From positions 62,001-126,000 of the forward strand of contig JAKCPI010010880.1 in NCBI GenBank assembly GCA_023213315.1: DNA of 64,000 nucleotides. The letters run 5' to 3'. Below, piece after piece: positions 39,601 to 47,478 of the stretch. The notes under the pieces were generated by a model, which saw nothing but the letters and a program-made list of their open reading frames with translations, ran no database searches and was not told where the DNA came from. A program made the translations under genes and the position numbers. The DNA is from Euborellia annulipes (taxonomy: Eukaryota; Arthropoda; Insecta; Dermaptera; Anisolabididae). Positions within the stretch are counted from its first letter, which is position 1; each line of letters begins with the position of its first letter.

Positions 39601-42600
39601 TGTACATTATTTTTTTGTTTTTTAATATTATTATTTTTATTGTGATTTTTAATTATTATGTTATTAATAATTTCAAGAAATTGTCCAACCTCCTTCCTCA
39701 AAACGTCGTAGGAAAGTAATATTAATTAATTAGAAGACGTCGGACTGGTGAATATTAATTTTTTAAAAACCTATGTTTTTTTTACTCAGTCTGGTTGACT
39801 TGTTTTTAGGTCCAAAATAATAAATTTTTAAAAAATTCATTGTAAGAGTATTTATTTTGATTGATGGGAATGGCCAAATTTTTTATTTTTTTATTTATTT
39901 AAGGTCTTTTTTGGCAACGGAGGCTATTTAGTGTTCTATTTATTTAATTTATTGGTATTTAATGGAAGCCAATTAAATTGAAATAAATTAAAACGAGAAC
40001 CCGCGACCCTTGGTACAGGAGGCCAGCCCGCTAACCCCTACACCAAGGCCCGTGGGCAAAATAAATACCTCTTTAAGGGGGAAATGTGTGGAGGAAAAGT
40101 ATAATTAGTTTGTTCTGGTGTGAAGGGGAAAAATAGGTTGAAATATGAAATGGTGATCTATGTCAGAAAAAAGTTATATAGGAAAATATTATCATTTGAA
40201 TTGTAAAATCATGAATAAATAGGAATTAAATAAAAAGATAAAATAAATATAAATAATAAAATAAATAAAATTATTATAAATAATAAAATTATAAAATATA
40301 TTTGTTGGAAGGTTATATAATTAGATTAATTAATTAGAATGTTTCTATTATTAAATTTAATTTAAAATATAAGAATTTTTATTATTATAATAATTATTAT
40401 TATTAATTATTTATAATAATTTTATCTGAATATGAAAACATACTAAAAAAAATTCTAAAATGATTAAAGAATGTCAAAAGAGAATAGTGTGTTGGTCTTG
40501 AGATAATCTCAAGTCTTCTCAGAAAATTGTATGTGAATTTGGGGAAATCTGAGTTGAGGAGACAATGAATTTTTTTATTATTTATTATTTTTGACCTAAA
40601 AACAAGTCAAAAATATAATAAACTGAGTAAGAAAACATGGTTTTTAAAAAATTAAAAAGTAATATTAATAATTATATTTGTGTTTAAGATGAATATCTTT
40701 AAAGCCTCGGGAAGGTTTTTGACAAATGTATTGATAATATGTGTTCAATCAAAATTCCTTACGTGGATCCAGTCTCGAGTATTACGGATACTGTATTTAT
40801 TGCAATGATAAATTTAGTTCTGGATATTAAAAATAATTTTACATAAAAATCTTGTAATTATTTTAAGATTTCTAGTCCATATCAACCCAAAGTTAAAGTG
40901 AAGTAAAAAATAATCAACAAAATAAGAACCGGAACCTTTTTTAAAGACTAATTTTGTCAAAACTTGAAAGGAAAATGATTAGAGTTGTTTTTTAGCTACC
41001 TGTTTAAGATGATTTTTAAGTACAGTTCCTTCTGGTTCAGGTAATGGAGGCAATTCTTCTGCATTTCCCGAGGGCGGTGTAATTTTATTGGAGTCAAGAT
41101 CAACAAGCCAAATATCATCTGGAAGTCTAAATCAATTTTGGTTAGATGTTGAATTTCAAATCTATATATAAAATAAAATTATTTATCAAATATAGTCAAT
41201 TCTCAGTTATCAATTCTAAAATACAAACAAATTTATAAAATACCTGTGTCGTGAATAAATGTCTCTTCAAGGTGTTTTAATATCTGATGATATTGTTTTT
41301 AGTAAAAACCACATTTGTTAAATATTATAGATTTAATTTATGTATATAAGAGAAAAATAGTGTAATTAATACTTTTAAAATATCATAAATGATGAACAAA
41401 CACCATATTTATAATAGAAATAATTGAAAAGAGAAATTAATGAATAAAATCAATCTTGTGATATTAATAAATAATAATGGCGTCGATTTAATGTCATTTA
41501 GCGCCAATTTTAATTTATAAGATGACTTTGACTCTGCCTCTGACAAATTTCAAGTCCGGTATTGAAGGCCATATAATCTTTTAAAGATATTTAAACCAAA
41601 TGGAATAAATATGGCTGGAAAAAAATAATAATCATTTATGCAAAGTATATTTGCCTTCTGATTCCTACATGGAGGCCCGTAGATATGGGGTTTCAATCTA
41701 CCCAAGACACATGGGCGTAACTAGGAGGGTGCCGGGGGGGCCTGGCCCCCCTCCAGAAGGCTCGTGCCCCCCCCCCCCACCCCAGAAAGCTCCTTGCCCC
41801 AAGAAAAATTGAGAAAATATGGGGCTTTCCAGGCCCACGGGAGGATAGCTGGTCCCATGGCCTCTCCCAGCGAGGATGGCTGGTCCCATGGCCCACCCCA
41901 GGAAAATTCTCTAGTTACGCCCATGCCAAGACATTTCAAAAAATAAATAAAAATATATAGATGAGGGAAATCTAAGTTACAATTTTAAAAGTCATTAAGA
42001 ACTTAAAAAAAAGTTATATTATTTAAAATTTATACTTTTAGGGAGAGAGGAGACAATTCCCCGGATTTTCCAACCCTCACCCTCAAAAAAATTCTGGCTA
42101 CGATAGATACAACTTATATATTCATTAAGTTAATTAATACATTTTCGAGATAAGCTGGAATACTAAAAATTCATCGATTCATCACATTGACCTTATATGT
42201 TTCAATAATCATGTAGCCTTTTTAATTTTATTTAGGGTTTTTTTCGGCATCGGAGGCCATTAGACCCCGTCCTATTTATTTCAATTGATGAAATAAATTT
42301 TGTCGCCTGGGACGGGATGCGAACCCTTGACCTTTGGTACCAAAAACCAATGTTCTACCTCTGAGCCATAGGTCAAGTCCTCAAGATGCCTTATCTAAAT
42401 GACAAAAAGTAATAATGAAATATCAATGCCACTGGCTAAAGAGGCAGTATAAACCCTTTCCCCCTACTACCGTGACTGGGAGGTTATAGATATGTATATA
42501 AATGTCAATAGTGACAACCCCAAAAGACAAGGGATTTGGACTCCAGCCAGTCCGATGAAAATTTATTTAAAACATTTGGATACCAAATGGTGTAAATAAA

Positions 42601-45600
42601 TGTCCCTTAATATATACAGTGTATATGGGGTATCGATTAAAGTCTATATGGTCCAAGATGCAGAAAAGACTAAATAAAAAAGTACCTCCCCTCTCCTGTA
42701 GCCGAGTTGAAAATAGTGACAAATGTCAATATTTATAACTTTATAAGCCAAGGGATGTGAGTCCGACATCCCACAACATCGATTACATTTGGATGGTATG
42801 AATAAATGTGCCTATAGGTGCTGCCAACAAAGATTTCTAAAAAAAGTCGGAGATTTCAATAAAATTCATATATATTATGAGGATGTGGCATAAGGGCAGC
42901 CAAGGCAAAAAATAAAATAAAAATCTATTTTTTGTCCATATTTTATATATATATTATTTTACATTTTTTTTTTTAGTATTCGAATCTCGTTTCTGGCTTT
43001 TTATCGTAATTTTTCTTCGGATTTGTGATATGAAATGAATTTATTATGAAATTTCTAAAAAAAAGCCGGAGATTTTGGAGGATTTAGGAGAGCCGGAATA
43101 AAGCCGGAGGGCTGGCAGCATTGGTGTCTACCATGTTATAAGGCCTAAGACTATTTAAAAAAAACAACTGAAATAGAAACTTTTCTAAGTTGATGAAAGA
43201 AGGGTGGAGGCAGGAATTGAGCCTCTAGTAAAAAAATTATTTTTCGGGACCGTTCGACATGCTTTAGTAACGTCCCGATTATTAGAGGCTCAGTTCCTGA
43301 CTACATTCTCCTTTTATCAATAACTCTCAGAAGCAGAGTGTTATTGGTATAAAAAATAATTTCAGCACATATTTTAAACAGTTGGAATTTGGTTTTAAAA
43401 CAAGAAAAAAAATACTCAAATTAGAAAATAAGTTGATAAAGGAATTGACTATATTTTTCCTCATTATTATAAAATAAATACCTGAAATTCTTCTTATAGA
43501 GTAAGAAGCTTGCAGGGCAACCAATAACAAATGGCGTTGGCGCAAGAAGTAATTGTTCAGCACACGCCATACAAGTAGGCAACAATGGTATCACCGGAAA
43601 CATATATTCAAGTGGGTAAATGAGTGTTACTAACGCCATTACACTCATACTGAGTGCATTATAGTCTCTAGATTGAAGAACCAACTTATTCTCCAATAAA
43701 ATTAAAGTTAAAACACGAATACAACTTTCCACTCCAAGGAGTTCCAATGGTAAATGAAGTGGAAAATCTACAAGGGAAAATCGTGTGTGGTCTGGTAAGG
43801 CAAAAACCATTGGTGGATGAGTTGCACTTGAAAGTAATTCCACCTGGAAAGAAAAATAGACTTTGTAAACAAATTATATTTTGAAAACATAGTAAAAAAT
43901 TCAGCTTTTGAATTTCTCGAAACAAATTAAGTCTCGAAGGGAGTGCAATTCGGTTAGTTAAGGCGCTTCAGGAGGCAAGATGTTCCCATGTTTTTGCCGA
44001 TAAGATGGCGTTAGGGGTCTTAAAAATTTAGCCAAAAAGTCCAACTATTACGAAAATTTGCCAACAGATGGCAGGATGGTAGGACTATATTTTATCTCAT
44101 GTATTTGCTTGATTTTTGTTCATCTTTTAATAATAAGTAGTTTATAAATATTAGTATATATCATAGCATTTATAACAGTATCAAAATATATAAATATAGG
44201 CTTAAAAGTGATCTGATAATGCCGGCTGTTATAAGAGTACTGAACTGTTTGGCCGTTAATTTTTAAATAAATACAAAATTTATTTATGACTTGGTCACCA
44301 CTTTTTTAATTATTATAGGTTGATTGTTAATGATTTTTACATTTTAGATTTAAAAAAAATTATAATTTTCATAAAAGAGTTTTTTTGCATTTTCTATAAA
44401 TATAAAAAAAAATATTTTTGAATTAATCGTAATTAAAAAAAAGCAAAATGCTCACGAATTCAAATCATTTAAAAATAAACCACATAAAAAAATATTTTAA
44501 AATGCCTCAGTAGTTTCGGACTAATGATTCAATGTGCCCTCCTGAAGCCAGTGGCGTCATTTGGAGGTGGGGAGGGGGGCAGATGCCCTGAATTTAAAAA
44601 AATCTTTTATTATTCTAAATAAAATACTTCAAAATACATTTACGAGTATATAAACTGTACAAAATTAAACAATTAATTAATTTAAATATCTTTTGGCCAA
44701 ATTTGTGTAACTATTTGTAAGTAAATAAAAAAAAAGTTTGCCCCCCCCCCCCCCCCCCAAGAAAAAGATGAAATCACGCCTCTGCCTGAAGTCCCTTAAG
44801 TCAATTAATTTTTTATTATCCAAACCCTCTATTATTTATGTTAATTAAAAATACTCACTTCCACTCGCGTTTGACCAGGGACAGGAACCGGGGCACTGAG
44901 AAGACGTAATATCCAAGTTTCAATTTCTCGGACATCATGAAGAACAATTGAAGGAGTCGCATCGTGTGCTTTTCCTGTTAAAACTGACCACACAGTATCC
45001 CTGAAAATAATTTTAAATAATGTTAAGATGTCTTAGAGATTATTTAAATAAAATTGAACTTTTAAAAAATTTAATTATTCCATACCTTACTAATTGTCGG
45101 GAAGCTCCTACTCGTTTAGGGGAAGTAGTTTCGTTGCAGGCATCGATGAGTTTTTTTAATACAAAAAGGCTTTCACGAAAAAGGGAAAAAAACGGATGAT
45201 GAGAAAGAAGACATAGAGATGTCAATGAATGGCTTCGAACTCTCTAAAAATGATCAGAAAAAATATTAAATTTTAAATTATTTAAATAAATAAATTTATA
45301 TATATCCTACTTGTCTTCTACGAGTAGCTCTTGGCGAAGGGCTATGAGAGCCTCCAGATTCACTATCGCCACCAGCACAACCAACCATTAGACGTGGTCC
45401 AACAAGAGCATCCGAATCTCGTCTAGGACCACTTTCGCGTTCAGAATCGGAAGGTGCCACATTGCTGCTCCTGTAGTCGCTAACAGACATTGAGAAACAT
45501 TAAATATTTAAGTAGAAATAATTATAAAACGATTGAATTCAGCCACTACCTGCTGAAGGCGCTATCACTTGATTTTTCCATTGACTTTCGCCAAGATTCA

Positions 45601-47435
45601 CGACGAAATGTAGATGATCGTCGATCATTTCGTCTGTTTCCTGTAGGGCCAGTGCCGGATATCCCTGGCCCTCGTTCAACTGGCCGATAAAAATTAACAC
45701 AAATTCCATAACGCGTTTTGCCTAAAACAAAAAAAATTCCTTAGATTAAAAAACCATAGTATGACTATTTTTCAGATTTTGATTATTATTAATATTAATT
45801 AATAATAAAATACAAATAAAAAAATTGAGCTATACAATATATCGCACTTTAAAACACTTAAGACTAAAATTTGTTTCCAGAATAGCGTCTCAAACTGAGG
45901 TCGCTTCCTAGTTTCTGAGAGGGTAAGGTTATCGCACATGATTCTTTCTATACCTTCCTAGAATTCCAAAAAGGGTCACAATATATTGATATAATAATTA
46001 ACATCTCTCATTATACAACAAAATTTTTATAGTTGGATGGTGTGGTCTGGTACTACTATATATATATAAAATTCAACAGGTTTTACTCACTTGTCAGATT
46101 AAAAAATTCAAATCTCTTGAATTATATATATGTAACAAAATTATTCATTGAGATGAAGTTGAATTAAAAAGGTTATTGAGAAAATACACCAGTGGTTGCT
46201 TTCCACATTAAAATAATTTATTTGGCAAATATTTCGCAATCAAATTATCATCAAATTATATATATGTGGAGCGTGTTACAAATGATTAAGATTTTTTGCT
46301 TTGAGAAGCCATTCTATAAATTAGAGAGTCGTTTTTATTGTGCAAGCCTCTGGGGGAAAAATTATATCTGTAAGTATCTGATATATTTGGTTACAATGCC
46401 TTTCATAAAAAATAATTTTTCACAGTGACCCGCTTGAGGAGCGCAAGTTCTATTACTCTTGGTAATTAAGTGAAAAATTATTTTTTGTGAAAGGCATTTT
46501 AACCAAATATATCAGATACTTACAGATGTAATTTTTTCCCCAGTGGCTTGCACAATAAAAACGTCCTCTCTAATTTATAGAATGGGTTCTCAAAGCAAAA
46601 AGGTGTGACTGGCGCACAGCACACAACTTTCTCTTCCCTTCGGTAAGAGAAAGTTGTGCACCGTGCTGGTCACACCAGATTTTTTGTGTCGAGATATATT
46701 TAGTTTCCGATAGCACCTTAGTTTCAAACTTGCATTTTAAATGTTGACTGCTTGAAATAAACTATGGTTATTTTTCAAAATTTTAATCTCATATTTGGAC
46801 ATTTTATACACAATATAGAATCGTAAATAAATACAAAATTTCATAAGAATTGGAAAAAAAAATTTTAAATGCGTAAAAAGTTCCAAAGGGGACCCCTTTT
46901 GAATCGAAATTAACATACAAATCCCCATAGGAAATTAACATTAGGCCTATGAGAGAAGGCGGAGAGACAGGCGATAATGTTTGCAAGTGAGAGAGAGAGA
47001 GATATATATGTTTTCTCCTAAGCAATTAAAGACACAAATAAAATAAAATAAATGGGAATTTAAATAATAATTGATTTTTAATCTAATAAAAAGAAAAAGA
47101 TTTAAATTCCGTTACCATGGCAACCAGTTCTATCTTTCCTATGAAGAACAAGAGTAAAGTGGTCTTCAGAAGATTTCAACGGCAAAATGAGAATATACAT
47201 TTTAAAGAGCATCTAAAAAATATTTGATTTATGAATTTAAAAAAAAATCCTTGGAGGGAATTTTGAGAAAATCGAAAAAAACTAAAAAAGTACATCAGTA
47301 AAGTACTAGTACTTGTTGGCCGATTTTGTTCAAAAGCTTATTTTGAGATTCTTCAAAGGTACCTAAGTTAAATATAAAATTTCAATCCGGTAGCTCAATT
47401 CCTTCATGCTAAAAATCTGTCCACACATACAGACG

Positions 47436-47478
<43 letters not shown>

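Noticed and set aside
39695..39745. AAAACGTC and GACGTCGG strings resembling the ribozyme end
   Set aside because: No CTGANGA and no stem II nearby.
41693..41946. Several Gly/Pro-rich ORFs on both strands
   Set aside because: They lie on a GC-rich hAT MITE with a perfect 8-bp duplication.
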